Positions 1 to 11,084 of a DNA stretch of 64,000 bases are shown here, in pieces. Below the pieces are notes generated by a model. That model did no database searches and had not been told where the DNA came from. It saw nothing but the letters and a program-made list of their open reading frames with translations. Both the position numbers and the translations under genes were made by a program. Origin of the DNA: Siphonodentalium dalli. Taxonomy: Eukaryota; Mollusca; Scaphopoda; Gadilida; Siphonodentaliidae. The stretch is from positions 109,039,195-109,103,194 of the forward strand of contig CP136065.1 in assembly GCA_032622095.1 (NCBI GenBank), given 5' to 3'. Every line of letters starts with the position of its first letter. Position 1 is the stretch's first letter.

Positions 1-275
1 CTGTTCGTGCAGTTCCGGTGATATCGAATGATTTGAGATTTAATCAATCCATTGAAAAGTTTTGGCGGATGGAAAGATTTACGATGAAGTAGCTGGTGAG
101 AATCCGTTGGTTTCGTAAAAAGTTTTGTATCTAAAATGTTGCATGATGTAAATTGTGGGCCCTTAAATATTGTTAAATCAAGGAAATCAATGCTGGTTTG
201 CGATATTGATTCTTTGAGTTTGATTGATTCGTCATGACTGTTCAAGATGTCCAAGAACACCCTAATATATATATA
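1..275. other. non-coding, nothing recognised
   Basis: AT-rich sequence with no convincing reading frame or repeat. It ends in a short (AT)n run at 264-275, which is the left flank of the Helitron-like pair. Confidence 0.5.
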
Positions 276-1109
276 TCTCATATATATTTTGAAGACCTCT
301 GTCTGTCTGTCTGTATGTTTGTCTGTATGTTTGTCATTAATACAAATCTACGATTCTCGACCGATCGGGTCGAAACTTGGTGCGTGTGTGTAGTTTGACC
401 AGGCGGTGGACGTTGTCGTATTGGCGAGCCCGTGCGGCGCCCGCTTCGCGCATGCGCAGACGAGATCTCGGAAACGGGTGGAGCTATCGACTTTAAATTT
501 GCTATGTGAATGTATCTTGCCCCGGATACGAATTGTATCAGGTCGCCGAGCCCGTGCGACGCCAGCTTCGCGCATGCGCAGACGAGATCTCGGAAACGGG
601 TGGAGCTATCGACTTGAAATTTGGTATGTGAATGTATCTTGCCCCGGATACGAATGTTATCGGGTCGCCGAGCCCATGCGACGCCAGCTTCGCGCATGCG
701 CAGACCAGATCTCGAAAACGGGTGGAGCTATCGACTTGAAATTTGATTTTTGAATAGCCCGGACAACGTCGGGCTGGGTAGAGCTATCGACTTGAAATTT
801 GGTTTCGACTTGAAATTTGGTTAGTGAATAGCCCGGACAACGTCGGGCTGGGTAGAGCTATCGACTTGACATTTGGTTTTTGAATAGCCCGGACAACGTC
901 GGGCTCATCCCGTGCGACGCCAGCTTCGCGCATGCGCAGACGAGATCTCGGAAACGGGTGGAGCTATCGACTTGAAATTTGCTTTATGAATGTATCTTGC
1001 CCCGGATACGAATTTTATCGTGTCGCCGAGCCCGTGCGACGCCGGGTGGAGCTATCGACTTGAAATTTGGTTTTTGAATGGCCCGGACAACGTCGGGCTC
1101 ATCGGCTAG
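276..1109 (+). mobile_element. Helitron-like non-autonomous element, copy 1
   Basis: The element begins TCTCATATATATTTTGAAG after an A and ends in CTAG at 1106-1109. A GC-rich hairpin (1081-1099) lies 6 nt before CTAG. A TC start, a hairpin a few bases before CTRR, and insertion between A and T without target duplication are the defining termini of Helitrons. After the 5' end come a CTGT/TGTC microsatellite (299-335) and several copies of a roughly 122-bp repeat. Three more copies of the terminal hairpin lie inside, at 756-775, 830-849 and 886-905. No Rep/helicase coding is present. The open frames on either strand here (for example 278-697) come from the tandem repeat and are not genes. Confidence 0.75.
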
Positions 1110-1560
1110 TCTCATATATATTTTGAAGACCTCTGTCTGTCTGTCTGTTTGTCTGTCTGTTTGTCATTAATACAAATCTACGATTCTCGACCGATCGGGA
1201 CGAAACTTGGTACGTGTGTGTAGTTTTACTAGGCGGTGGTCGTTGTCGTATTGGCGAGCCCGTACGACGCCCGTGCAGCGCATGCGCAGACGAGATATCG
1301 GAAACGGGTGGAGCTATCGACTTGAAATTTGGTATGTGAATGTATCTTGCCCAGAGTACGAATTTTATCGGATCGCCGAGCCCGTGCGATGCCAGCTTCG
1401 CGCATGCACAGACGAGATATCGGAAACGGGTGGAGCTATCGACTTGAAATTTGGTATGTGAATGTATCTTGCCCCGGATACGAATTTTATCGGGTCGCCG
1501 AGCCCGTGCGACGCCAGCTTCGCGCATGCGCAGACCAGATCTCGGAAACTGGTGGAGCTA
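430..1560 (+). repeat. ~122-bp tandem repeat inside the Helitron-like pair
   Basis: Each unit runs from 'GAGCCCGTGCGACGCC' through 'GCATGCGCAGACGAGAT' and 'GGAGCTATCGACTTGAAATT' to 'CCCGGATACGAATTTTATCG'. Adjacent starts at 549 and 670 give a period of about 121-122 bp. Units are grouped around 430-760 and 900-1040 in copy 1, and 1257-1560 in copy 2. Confidence 0.8.
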
Positions 1561-1614
1561 TCGACTTGAAATTTGATTTTTGAATAGCCCGGACAACGTC
1601 GGGCTCATCGGCTA

Positions 1615-1615
<1 letters not shown>
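1110..1615 (+). mobile_element. Helitron-like non-autonomous element, copy 2, head-to-tail with copy 1
   Basis: It starts with the same TCTCATATATATT end directly after the CTAG of copy 1, with no bases between. It ends with hairpin AGCCCGGACAACGTCGGGCT (1586-1605), six bases, then CTAG (1612-1615) before a T. It carries the same microsatellite and two to three 122-bp units. It is about 330 bp shorter than copy 1 because there are fewer internal repeats and hairpins. Confidence 0.75.

Positions 1616-1701
<86 letters not shown>
1616..1701. repeat. (TA)n microsatellite
   Basis: An uninterrupted TA dinucleotide tract of about 43 repeats starts directly after the CTAG end of the second Helitron-like copy. 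The left flank of the pair (264-275) is also AT repeat, so the pair seems to have inserted into a longer TA tract. Confidence 0.95.
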
Positions 1702-1705
<4 letters not shown>

Positions 1706-1749
1706 TCAGTTTGGTGGTTCGTAGTAATGACTCTAGCTACCTCGAATGC

Positions 1750-2160
1750 TTAAAGGGTCAATGTGCACCAATGTTGTTGTTAGTTTCTAGATTCTAAGAT
1801 AAGGTAACCAGATTTCCATTATTTTGAGTGTTTGCTGAGTTCGATGTAGTAATGTTACAGATGACAGATAATCAGGAATGCGAAAACATTTGTGAAATAA
1901 ATATTAAATTATATGCATAATAGTCCCAGATACTTATTAATTGTTTTGTATCAATTAATTGTCTTGCGTATATATTGAACGTGGAATTCCGTAACTTAGT
2001 TTATGGCTGCAGCTATAAACTAAATTTATATTAAATTATAAACTTTGATTTTAAGATTACATGTTAACCTGAACGTTTACAGAAGACATATTCGACTCAA
2101 ATCAATTATTTTTCTATATATTATCGATATTAGATCGTTGTTGTTACCGGGAATACATTC
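1750..2160 (+). mobile_element. TTAA MITE family A, degraded copy
   Basis: It starts TTAA-AGGGTCAATGTGCACC and follows the 12.84-kb copy of the same family through 'GTTGTTGTTAGTTTCTAG', 'GGATGACA'-like sequence, 'TATATGCATAATAGTCCC' and 'ATTATCGATATTAGATCGTT'. The right inverted end is lost. Confidence 0.65.
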
Positions 2161-2630
2161 TTCATTTAAGTAGATAGATTCATGTTGCTGTCTATCTTCT
2201 CGTATTCCAGTTTTAGTCGATTTAGGGTCTTGGTTGACATGGGCATTATGTTTTCTCTGTATATACTCAACATATACCTTTCTTTGTATACTCAAAAGTC
2301 GGCATTATTGTGTATAAATTCGATTCGCTTTTTGACTGACTCGTTAATTTGTTAGTTAAAGTTGAGTTGTATGCCAAGATCTCTCTCGAATTATGATCTC
2401 AGAATCTGCTGCCTCTCGTCAGTATCGATCGTGAAGTTTGAATTTACTGGGTTGTTGTGTCCAAAATGGACGATATTTGGATCTCGTCTTAGTTGAAGCC
2501 CATGCACTTGCCAATCGTTCGACTATTTAGATAACCTGTCAAAATATGATTGCAAATCCGTGTTGCGCATTAAGCCGAGCCAACATTTCTGATGTAAACG
2601 GATTTGTTCCGTATACTTCAACATTACAAA
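2161..2630. other. non-coding, nothing recognised
   Basis: AT-rich spacer between two MITEs. I see no supported gene and no repeat shared with the rest of the window. Confidence 0.4.
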
Positions 2631-3012
2631 TTAAAGACATATTATGGACTTGTTCAGGTGCGTGAAACTGATAATTGTTACTCAGACGCCATGCCAATTG
2701 GGGGAATGTAGCATTCTACTAACATCGCCCAAAATCTCGAAAGAAGTCGACCATACAACTCCATATAAAACACTGTCTAAACTACGCTCAATTGTAAATA
2801 TTTACCTCTCGATTCAGGATGCAACCGTGAATCGTCGATAAACTATATAACACAAATGATTTCGCCATCGATACTCATTGCATTTAATAAATATATTAGA
2901 CTGACGGTGTGTGTTGTAAATTTGGATTAATATTCATAAAAATAACTACTTTGAGCAAGATTATTCTCCATTGCTAGTTGATCACCCAACCGGAGTGTTT
3001 CACATCACTTTA
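2631..3012 (+). mobile_element. TTAA MITE family B, copy 1
   Basis: About 380 bp, starting TTAAAGACATATTATGGACT and ending 'TTTCACATCACTTTAA'. TTAA lies at both ends with only a weak terminal inverted repeat (TTAAAG). Diverged copies in the same orientation lie at 35029-35405 and 48838-49178. The open frame at 2644-2841 lies inside the repeat and is not a gene. Confidence 0.65.
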
Positions 3013-4909
3013 ATATATGAGTGAAAAATAGTTGTATTGAGGGGATCCGACATCAAGCACAAAGCTTATGGCCCGGGGGTTGATTCCGGTCATGTCAATA
3101 AGCCCAAAATGTGAGAGTGCTTACTTATAATATTTACATAGTCTGTCTGTGTTACACTACATCCTATATGGTGATTGGTCAACTGCAAATTGGGTCAACC
3201 GGTTTCATCCCAGTAATGCAGAGATCTCTCGAGTGTAACACGATCAGGAAGTTACAAATTGTTTATCTAATCTGACCTAATCACTAAAAGCGGTCAACAG
3301 AATAACTACTTGCGCCATCAGTCCATGCTGGACGCAAGTAATGTTTTCGGTCTGTCCGGATCTCTGTTTATCTGTCTGTTTATTTGTCTGTCCTTCCTTC
3401 CGGGAATATGTTACGTCATACCGGAAATACAGATTGTAAAGAATGCACATGCGCTAATATGGAATGGTACCAATTGTTATTTAATTCCACATTTATATAC
3501 TTAATTTGCATTGTTATCTGATTTTATTTTGGTAATAAATCGTTCATAAAAGAAAATTATTGAAAGATTGCTTTCTGGAAACCGATTAAGACGACATGGC
3601 GTCACAACGCACACCAGGACGTCACAAGCTACATGGGCGCGCAAAACACCAGACATGGTTGCGTCGATGTCCAGACAGCTGAGACTCGTACAAGAAAATC
3701 GGGACCGGTTTTCAAGCTTGATTTGGTTTGAGGGACATCTATATTAGTTGAGATCGAGTCTGAAAGATGCGTGCGGAATCTTTATCTTCTTTTTTTTGCA
3801 TAGAAAGTAACGTGCCAACAAATTTCTGGAAACTTTCTTCGATTATCAAAACATTTCCGAAAGACGCAGACTCATATAAACCATGTCCGGCCAAACAGTT
3901 CAGCGCATGGTTGGTTCTATTGAGACAAAATTGTACTGAAAAATATGTTGAAACATGGATTATTAAAACGCCTTATTAACTGGGAAAACAAGCTGTCTCA
4001 TTCTCAACGCAATTGACATTGATGCTATGTTCTCGAAGACTGTAGATCAGTCGCTAAGGGCATGTTCACATTGACACATTGTTAATCAAAGACTAACCAA
4101 TGATCGCGTGTATTCTATTTATTTGTGTCGGAATTTGAAATTGACTTTGATGTTTTTTTGCCGCTGAAGTGCAATGGCACACAAAAAGCATTCTAGTCAA
4201 ACTAGTAATGTATGCACGGTTTGGAGTTTGGGATGATTCCCGGGAAGATTTGAAAGGGCCGTCGACCCTCTCCTACAACCCACTTTCGAATGCTGTAATC
4301 CCACTGAAGAGCGTTTGTAGGGTTTGTGAGTTTGTAAGTAGATTGATATATATACCCATGCACAGTAGGTGTTAGCCTACTGTGTGTGGGGTGGATGCCG
4401 CTGAAACAAGAAGCAAAGCCCCACACCCATTCCGAAACAGGACCGGCGGAGAAGACTTACCTTGATTTCTCTGTGTGAGTTTTGTGCGTTGATGTATCTG
4501 TCATTTTGGGTTGTGAATAGTTGTAATTTTTGTCCTATTTAGTGCTTGCATGGACTCCAGTTGCCTTAGTCTGTTGTATTCCGGGCTTGTACACCGGACT
4601 CAACGATAGGAAGAGGATGCAATGCCAGCCGGTTGGCTTAAGGTCGGTTGAGCTCCTCAACTCTTGATGGTGCAATGCCCGCCTTCCATTCATGTGCGAG
4701 TGTCAGAATCCGTTGACCTGGTTGTGTAATGCAGTAACGGAAAGAGGAAGTACCCGAGGCCAGGCTGTGTTGGTTGGTGTGTCTCTGAAGGTTTGGAATG
4801 CCAAGTAGTGTTTACGATTATTATGTCCCACCCGTCCTCCCATAGGCGCGGGCGCGGGTGAAAGTGTGTATTTGCAAATTTATATATGTGGTTGTTAGTA
4901 GTTTTGAGA
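3013..4909. other. non-coding, nothing strongly supported
   Basis: No exon with splice signals and protein-like composition stands out. A short CTGT/TTGT run lies around 3350-3390. Reading frames under 75 codons (3310-3504, 3767-3979, 4169-4375) have no recognisable domain and are taken as chance. Confidence 0.4.
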
Positions 4910-5245
4910 GAGATAATTATTCGACAGCTTATACTACGGCCACGACAAGCGTACTACGCCGCCCGAGGACATTCATCAGCGCCCAAGGAGCCATCTAGGG
5001 CGTGAGCCCGCTAACCCAGATATTGATATTGGTGATAGTCGTGTTTTATGGTCAGGTTTGTGAACTGGTTGTTCTGTATAATGATTTTGCAAGGTTAGCA
5101 GGTTAGTTGGTTGTTTTATGGAGATAATTACTCAATGGCTTATACTACGGTCACGACATGCGTATCTACACCGCCCGGGGACATTCATCAGCGACCCCGG
5201 AGCCATCTAGGTCGTGAGCCCGCTATCCTGGGTTTTGATATTATT
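4910..5245 (+). repeat. tandem duplication, unit ~210 bp
   Basis: 4912-5033 and 5122-5245 are two copies of the same block. Both contain 'GCTTATACTACGG', 'CACGACA', 'GACATTCATCAGCG', 'GGAGCCATCTAGG' and 'CGTGAGCCCGCTA'. They differ by scattered substitutions. I do not recognise the source. Confidence 0.75.
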
Positions 5246-5818
5246 GTAACTAGTAATGTAACCCAATTGGTATATAATATATATAGCATCATCGGCAACC
5301 AATCGTATTCACACCCTTCATATGAGCGATGTCTATATTGTTCTATAAATATGTTAAACAACTCGTACGTCATTACTAAGACCATCATTAGTGTAATATA
5401 TCAATTGGAGATAACAGAGATATTATGTCCGTACACACAAATTTTTCAGCGATGGATGAACTGAAATTTTATATCTAGATTTCCTATCGATCTCTCAAAA
5501 GAGGGCCCAAACACCCGTGGTTCAAACTGTGGTTGGCAAGATATCACAAAACATATCAAATGTGTGATGGGCGCAAGTATAGGTAGCTCCCGTGAGTGCA
5601 TTCTAGTTGGAGATGTTTTTCAAAGTTCAGCCAAATTGCATCTGAAGCCAGTTATTTATAGCGATCACGTTATCGTAGCTAAGAGTTTGGAAATCATATA
5701 TCGGACTGTCTTAATGTGGGCTAGTCTCAAATTATCGGCCATTTTGTGAAAATAAGAATACACTCATTTTTTTTTTATGGGAATACATAATCAAAAAGCT
5801 ATATATATATAAGAAATG
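5246..5818. other. non-coding, nothing recognised
   Basis: AT-rich stretch with no supported gene. The 117-codon frame spanning 5111-5464 overlaps the duplication and shows no domain. Confidence 0.35.
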
Positions 5819-5946
5819 GGGTGTGTGAGGGTGTGTGTGTGTGTATGTGTGTGTGCAGGTGTGTGTGTGTGTGTGTGAGAGGGAGAGGGTGTGTGTGTGT
5901 GTGAGAGGGTGTGTGTGGGGGTGCGTGAGGGTGAGGGTGTGTGTGT
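5819..5946 (+). repeat. GT-rich compound microsatellite
   Basis: A (GT)n tract interrupted by GAG and GGG. The minus-strand frames full of Thr-His at 5732-6060 are translations of this microsatellite. Confidence 0.95.
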
Positions 5947-6129
5947 TATTGTGGGATACGGCGCTATGGTTGTTAGGGGCACATTTAATGTAAACCGCAA
6001 ATGTACACCAACGACCACAGCACCGTATCCTCCAATAAAACACACACCCAATACATTCATTTTTTAATTAAGTAATGATGTTACCGGGAAATTTAGAGGA
6101 AAATTATATATAAGGTAATGGCTGAAAAC

Positions 6130-6202
6130 TGTACATTATATCAGCTAATGGATCGATCGAGGCCGCAGGCCGAGATTGTTCCATTCGCTGAAATAATGTA
6201 CA
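6130..6202. repeat. 73-bp imperfect palindrome
   Basis: 'TGTACATTATATCAGC' at the left pairs with 'GCTGAAATAATGTACA' at the right, and 'AATGGA' with 'TCCATT'. The centre is 'GAGGCCGCAGGCCGAG'. It may be the remnant of a small foldback element just upstream of the LINE. Confidence 0.6.
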
Positions 6203-6289
6203 ATTTGAAGCTATAAAACTTATCAGGCTTAAAATATATATCCGAGTTAAAAGCACTATACCTCTATAATAAGATTTGATTAACCCAAA

Positions 6290-7252
6290 GTGGGCCAAGA
6301 CACATCAGTTGTACCATGTAAATTAATTATTCCTGGCTACTACACACCTGTCCGCAAGGGCCGTGATTCCAAAGGAGGGGGAATATGCGTAATGTTTGCA
6401 AATCACATTGTTCATAGACGAAGACACGATTTAGAATTCGATTCCTCGATATTATGGTTTGATATTTTCTCGAAGAAAACTCACATTCTCTTAGGAATGT
6501 CCTATAGATCAGAACAATACTGTGATCCAAACTATTGGGAGTACCTTGATAACTCAATAGCAGACGCTCTAGAAATAACCGAAAATGTTATCATTACAGG
6601 TGACTTTAATTCTAACCTTCTAGATAGCTCTTCCAAACTTAAAGAAATTATAGATTTTTATAGTATTAAAAATGTGATAACAGCCCCTACTAGGATCACA
6701 AATACATCGAGCACACTTCTTGATCCAATTGTAATCAGCAATACCTTCCGCGTTCTTGACACCGACGTCATTAATCCAGGAGTCTCAGACCACCGTGGTG
6801 TTTATGTAACATTAGAATACGATTACTCCCACACCACCTCTTTCCAGAGAACGGTTTGGAATTATACCAGAGCAAATTTTGAAAGAGCAAATAGCCTGCT
6901 TAGTAACACAAACTGGGATGATCTCCTATCTGCACCCGACATAGATACTATAGTTAACAATTTTCAGGAGACATTTCTCTCCATCATGAATCAAACAATC
7001 CCACAGTCAAACGTGACAATACGCCCAAAAGACAATATTTGGTTAAATTCTGACATTAGAAAAGAAATCCGCAAAAGAGAAAAATTACGAAACAAAGCGC
7101 TAAAAAACAATCACCTTGATACGTGGCAACAGTATAAGAATACCAGAAACAAAATTAATAACATGAAAAAGTTCGCAAAAGCAAAATTTGAAGAGAAACT
7201 GGAAAATCTGGTTAAATTTAGACTCATCATCCCCGCGATTTTTGGCAATTAA
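6290..7252 (+). pseudogene. LINE ORF2 remnant: AP-like endonuclease domain
   Basis: A 320-codon open stretch holds the C-terminal two thirds of an apurinic/apyrimidinic-type endonuclease. The visible core motifs are 'IPGYYTP' followed by 'KGGGICVMF', 'VIITGDFNSN' (Asp and Asn of the GDFN motif, about residues 103-110) and 'VSDHRGVYV' (the catalytic SDH). A basic Lys/Arg-rich linker follows (about residues 245-305). The domain nicks target DNA for target-primed reverse transcription. The N-terminal catalytic Asn and Glu motifs are absent because of 5' truncation. The frame closes in two stops at 7251-7256 and resumes in another frame at 7261. Confidence 0.9.
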
Positions 7253-7260
7253 TAAATTTC

Positions 7261-8906
7261 GTGCTATGTAAAAAGAAAACAAATTGTATCCCGCCCCTAT
7301 CTACTCCAAGCTCTTTCCCCAACACGAGCAACACGATTGATATAAACGGAAAACTCTACGTAACAGACGATCTGGACAAGGCCAACCTGCTGAATAAAAG
7401 TTTCATTTCCAATTCTTCGATTAACGATTCATCCCATAAATAACCATCATTCAAATCGCGTTGTGAAAAAGAACTAACGGAATTGGAATTTACGCAGGAT
7501 GAGATAATTTCTGTATTAACATCGCTCAAACTGAATAAAGCCCATGGACATGATGGAATAAGTGCGAAAATGTTAAATTCAACAGCTGAGTCAATAACAT
7601 ATCCTCTGTCAATAATTTTCAATAAATCCTTCAACAACGCTAAGTTTCCATCTACCTGGAAAAAGGCTAACGTTGTCCCAATTTTCAAAAAAGATGCATG
7701 ACCCAGCAGACACAAAAAACTATCGACCTATCTCCCTGCTTCCTTGTCTTGGGAAAGCGTTTGAAAAACTTGTACTAAAACAAATAAGTCCGTTCTTTGA
7801 CGACAATAAATTACTTTATTCCAACCAATCGGGTTTCATAACCGGCCACAGCACATCTCACCAACTGATAGACCTCTACAATCACCTATGTCAATCCTCG
7901 ACAAAGGACTATATACATGCTCTGTTTTCTGTGATATTTCCAAAGCCTTCGAGAGAGTTTGGCACAGGGGACTGTTATATAAGCTATATAATTATGGAGT
8001 TCGCGGGAGAACATTGAGATGGATAGAGGACTACATTCATAAACGGCAACAAAGAGTTTTAGTAAATAACACCTTTTCTGAATACGAGAACAGGGCTAAA
8101 TCTTAGGAACCTTCCTCTTCCTTGTCTATATCAACGACTTACCAGACAACATACTTTCTTTTACGAGAATGTACGCCGACGACACATGTCTAACAAATAG
8201 TCACTATGACCTAAATGAATTAGGCCGCGTCATGAATAGTGACCTCCAAATCATAGCACAATGGTCTGAAAACTGGTTAGTAAACTTTAATCCTTCTAAA
8301 ACAATTAGTATGTCCTATGCACTAACGGGGACTTCTGGGGAAGCCCCCGACTTAACCTTTAAACGGGATCCAATCTCATTTGTTGAAACACATAAACACC
8401 TCGGTCTGGAACTCCAAGCTAACTTAAAATGGAATAATCACCTAAATGGTATAAAAAACAGAATAGCCTCACGCTTAGCACAGCTCCGAAGATTTAAGTA
8501 TCAGCTTCACCGAAGATCGCTTGAAAGCATTTATAAAACTTTTATCCTACCACTATTTGATTACTCCGATGTAGTCTGGGATTGTGCCCCCAAATACCTA
8601 ACCGAGAAGCTCGACCGATTACATTGCGATGCCGCCCGAACAGTTAGTGGCCTCACACGATCAGTGTCCAATATAAACCTCCTAAATGAAGTTGGCTGGC
8701 CAACACTGAGCAAGAGAAGAGAGATCCATAAACTACAAGCAATGTATAAAATAGTAAATGACGATGCCCCCGAATACCTACAAAATCTTCTAACACCTAG
8801 ATCATCTGAAGTCTCTGGATATAACTTGAGAAAACCTGGAAAATTCTATTCTTACTTCTGTATAACACCGAGCATTTTAAAAAATCATTCTTCCCCGCTA
8901 CTTTAA
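7261..8906 (+). pseudogene. LINE ORF2 remnant: reverse transcriptase domain, multiply frameshifted
   Basis: Fragments in changing frames carry the usual RT blocks in order. 'TDDLDKANLLNKSF' lies at 7360-7405, 'NKAHGHDGISAKML' at 7534-7575 and 'KNYRPISLLPCLGKAFEKL' near 7710-7770. Motif A is 'FCDISKAFERVWHRGLL' near 7926-7980, and motif C is 'MYADDTCL' (8169-8192) with both catalytic Asp. Motif B (normally GVPQGS) is destroyed at 8088-8103 by a frameshift and a TAA in place of the Ser codon. The downstream 'ILGTFLFLVYINDLP' is intact. The thumb region up to 8906 is open for 245 codons. It is a dead copy with recognisable parentage. Confidence 0.88.
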
Positions 8907-9335
8907 AATCGTGGAATGACATACCCACAGAAATAACAGATGCCGAATCTATAACAGACTTCAAATTTTATCTCGAATTAATAGATCCTACAGTAAAACT
9001 ATGCACCATCATACTTCTATACAGGTCGTAGAACGCTTAATGTCGTCCATGCCAAATTTCGTAACAAATGCAGTAGCCTACGTTCCGATATGTTCCAAAA
9101 TTATATCTCTGACAGCCCCCAATGCCATTGTGGAAATCCATGCGAAGATACTTACCACTACCTCTGGGTGTGTCCCCTATTTCACACCGAACGAATGGAA
9201 ATGTGTCAAAAATTATACCAAGAAGGACTGAAAATTACACATATCAATGATTTACTTCTCGGAATTCCAGATATCTCAAATAGAATGAAACAAAATTCTC
9301 TTCAAAATAGTCCATCGATATATAACATCGACTAA
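8880..9335 (+). pseudogene. LINE ORF2 remnant: C-terminal Cys/His-rich region
   Basis: After a frame change near 8870 the sequence reads 'FFPATLKSWNDIPTEI', the usual end of the Jockey/CR1 RT module. After another shift near 9015 comes a Cys/His cluster, 'CHCGNPCEDTYHYLWVCP' (about 9122-9175). This cluster occurs at the end of many LINE ORF2 proteins and may bind nucleic acid. The frame stops at 9335, and the untranslated tail follows. Confidence 0.8.
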
Positions 9336-9630
9336 ACGATTCGAAGTCGGATAATCAAACGCATTTCAGAATAGCCACAAAAAGCAAATTAGTCACAAAT
9401 AGGTTTTGGCACCTCCCACCCCAAACCCCGAACCCACTCATTTGTAAATGTAAATATGTTTAACCTATATATGATTTTGAATCTTTCCTTCACCATTTTG
9501 TATGAATAATATTATTGCAAACAGGGAGAGGGGCAAGGTAAGTTTTGTAACTTGTCCCCAATCCCTTTTGTATTATTCGATACACAAATAAAATATGTTT
9601 AAAGTAAAAACAAAATTTAAAATAAATTGT

Positions 9631-10560
9631 ACCATGTGGTCGGCTGTCTACCTACACATGCATGGCTACGCGGATGGTGTGACATCTTAACCCATTGTCA
9701 TCTAAATGGACCAACAGCCCATTGCTTTTCCAACCGTTTACTGAACCCGACGTACACCGACAGAGAGCTCATTCTGCGATATATGTAGCCAAAATCTTTG
9801 CCCTTACTTTTCGACAATTGTATAAAATTATTTATTTCGGATTTGGCGGAGAATTATGAATTGAATGACTGATCGGTGCGCGCGATATACACAATATGCT
9901 TAATCGGAGATTTGCCGATCATGTGTCGTGATGGGTGTTACAACATGCATGCCACCCGGGAACAGAATTAGATTCGAGAATTTTTTTTAACAGCTGAAAA
10001 TCAAATGCATACGCGAAACAACATGCCGGAACTTTGAAGTTAGACACCGTCACCCAAGTGACGAGGCTCATAGGTATCCCCATGTCATGATTGTGTCCAG
10101 CTTTATCAATAAGAACGATATTATACTTGAACGCCGTTTTCCAAATAGCTACATGATATTATGAATCATAGATAATTAAATCGTAGACAGTCAAATAACT
10201 GTTCATTAAATTGGATAATGAGCGTCCGTTATTAAAATAATAGATCGTTGTTTGTACAGTAATGTACGGTTTCGACAATAACTATCCATTATCCTATAAA
10301 CTGGACGCGATGAACAAAGGAGTGACTTCATAACCATGTCTCAATAGGTAATATTACAGACATGTCTATCTGTCGCTCAGCTATACCCACATTGTACGAT
10401 GGATTGATAGATATGTCATAATCGGATTTTAAAAAATATATATATAGAGTAATAGCAAGAAATGATTTGAAAGTAGATTTAGTACATATCCCACAATAGC
10501 GGAACCGAGTATTTTGGATGAGTCTGAGATGCAGTAAACCGAACACTTGGAAATGCACTA
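9631..10560. other. non-coding, nothing recognised
   Basis: Unique-looking AT-rich sequence with no supported gene or RNA. Confidence 0.4.
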
Positions 10561-10770
10561 TCAGGGGCGTTGTGGGATGCAACTTACAATTTTCAACTAC
10601 TGCCCCCCCACTGAACCAAAGTTATTCCCATGTTGGACTCCCCCCCCCCCCCCCTCCGGGTTGAAATTGGTACCCTGGGTTGGAATTGGTACCTCGAACT
10701 TTCCAAAATATTCCAACCCGACTCCCCCTATATGGTTCCAATCGATTGCCATTTCCTGGGGTTTTTTTTA
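10561..10770. repeat. low-complexity C-rich block
   Basis: A run of about 15 C at 10640-10655 is flanked by near repeats of 'GAAATTGGTACC' / 'GAATTGGTACC' and 'TTCCAA'. The frames read through it (10547-10798, 10630-10989) are Pro-rich because of the C tract and show no domain. Confidence 0.6.
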
Positions 10771-11084
10771 TATAAATATCTATATTCTTACATATTAATA
10801 CAAATATTTCTCACGCGATTTTGGACTATACGAATCACATTATGCGCATATCAGTTGATGTGTTCATACGTGGTCTATTATTTTGCGACGCAGTCGGACG
10901 AGAAGCCCATTTCACCCATTAGGCCAAATGGAGGGTTGGCTATCATGCAACCGTCGCAGATAAGAGAAAGAACAAAGGATCTAGTTTGATGTGATTAGGT
11001 GAGAAAGTAGAGAGGTTTCTTAACCTTTTCTGTTCTAGGATTTTCCCACCCAGTTGTAATCCCTTATAAAAAAAACCTCTGGTA

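Larger units (their letters stand above)
6270..9630 (+). mobile_element. 5'-truncated, decayed non-LTR retrotransposon (LINE, Jockey/CR1-type)
   Basis: The order is AP-type endonuclease, reverse transcriptase, then a Cys/His-rich C-terminus, with an AATAAA-containing A-rich 3' end near 9588-9625. This is the ORF2 architecture of Jockey/CR1/Rex-type LINEs. ORF1 and the first part of the endonuclease are missing, so the copy is 5'-truncated. The reading frame changes at about 7255, 7690, 7920, 8100, 8870 and 9015. Stops interrupt it at 7441-7443 and near 8098. The copy cannot encode an active protein. Confidence 0.9.

Noticed and set aside
278-1583. Open frames of 72-142 codons on both strands with similar Arg/Cys-rich proteins
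   Set aside because: They are translations of the 122-bp tandem repeat inside the Helitron-like pair, and the same motifs appear in several frames and strands.
5732-6060. Two minus-strand Thr/His/Pro-rich frames
   Set aside because: They read through the GT microsatellite at 5819-5946.
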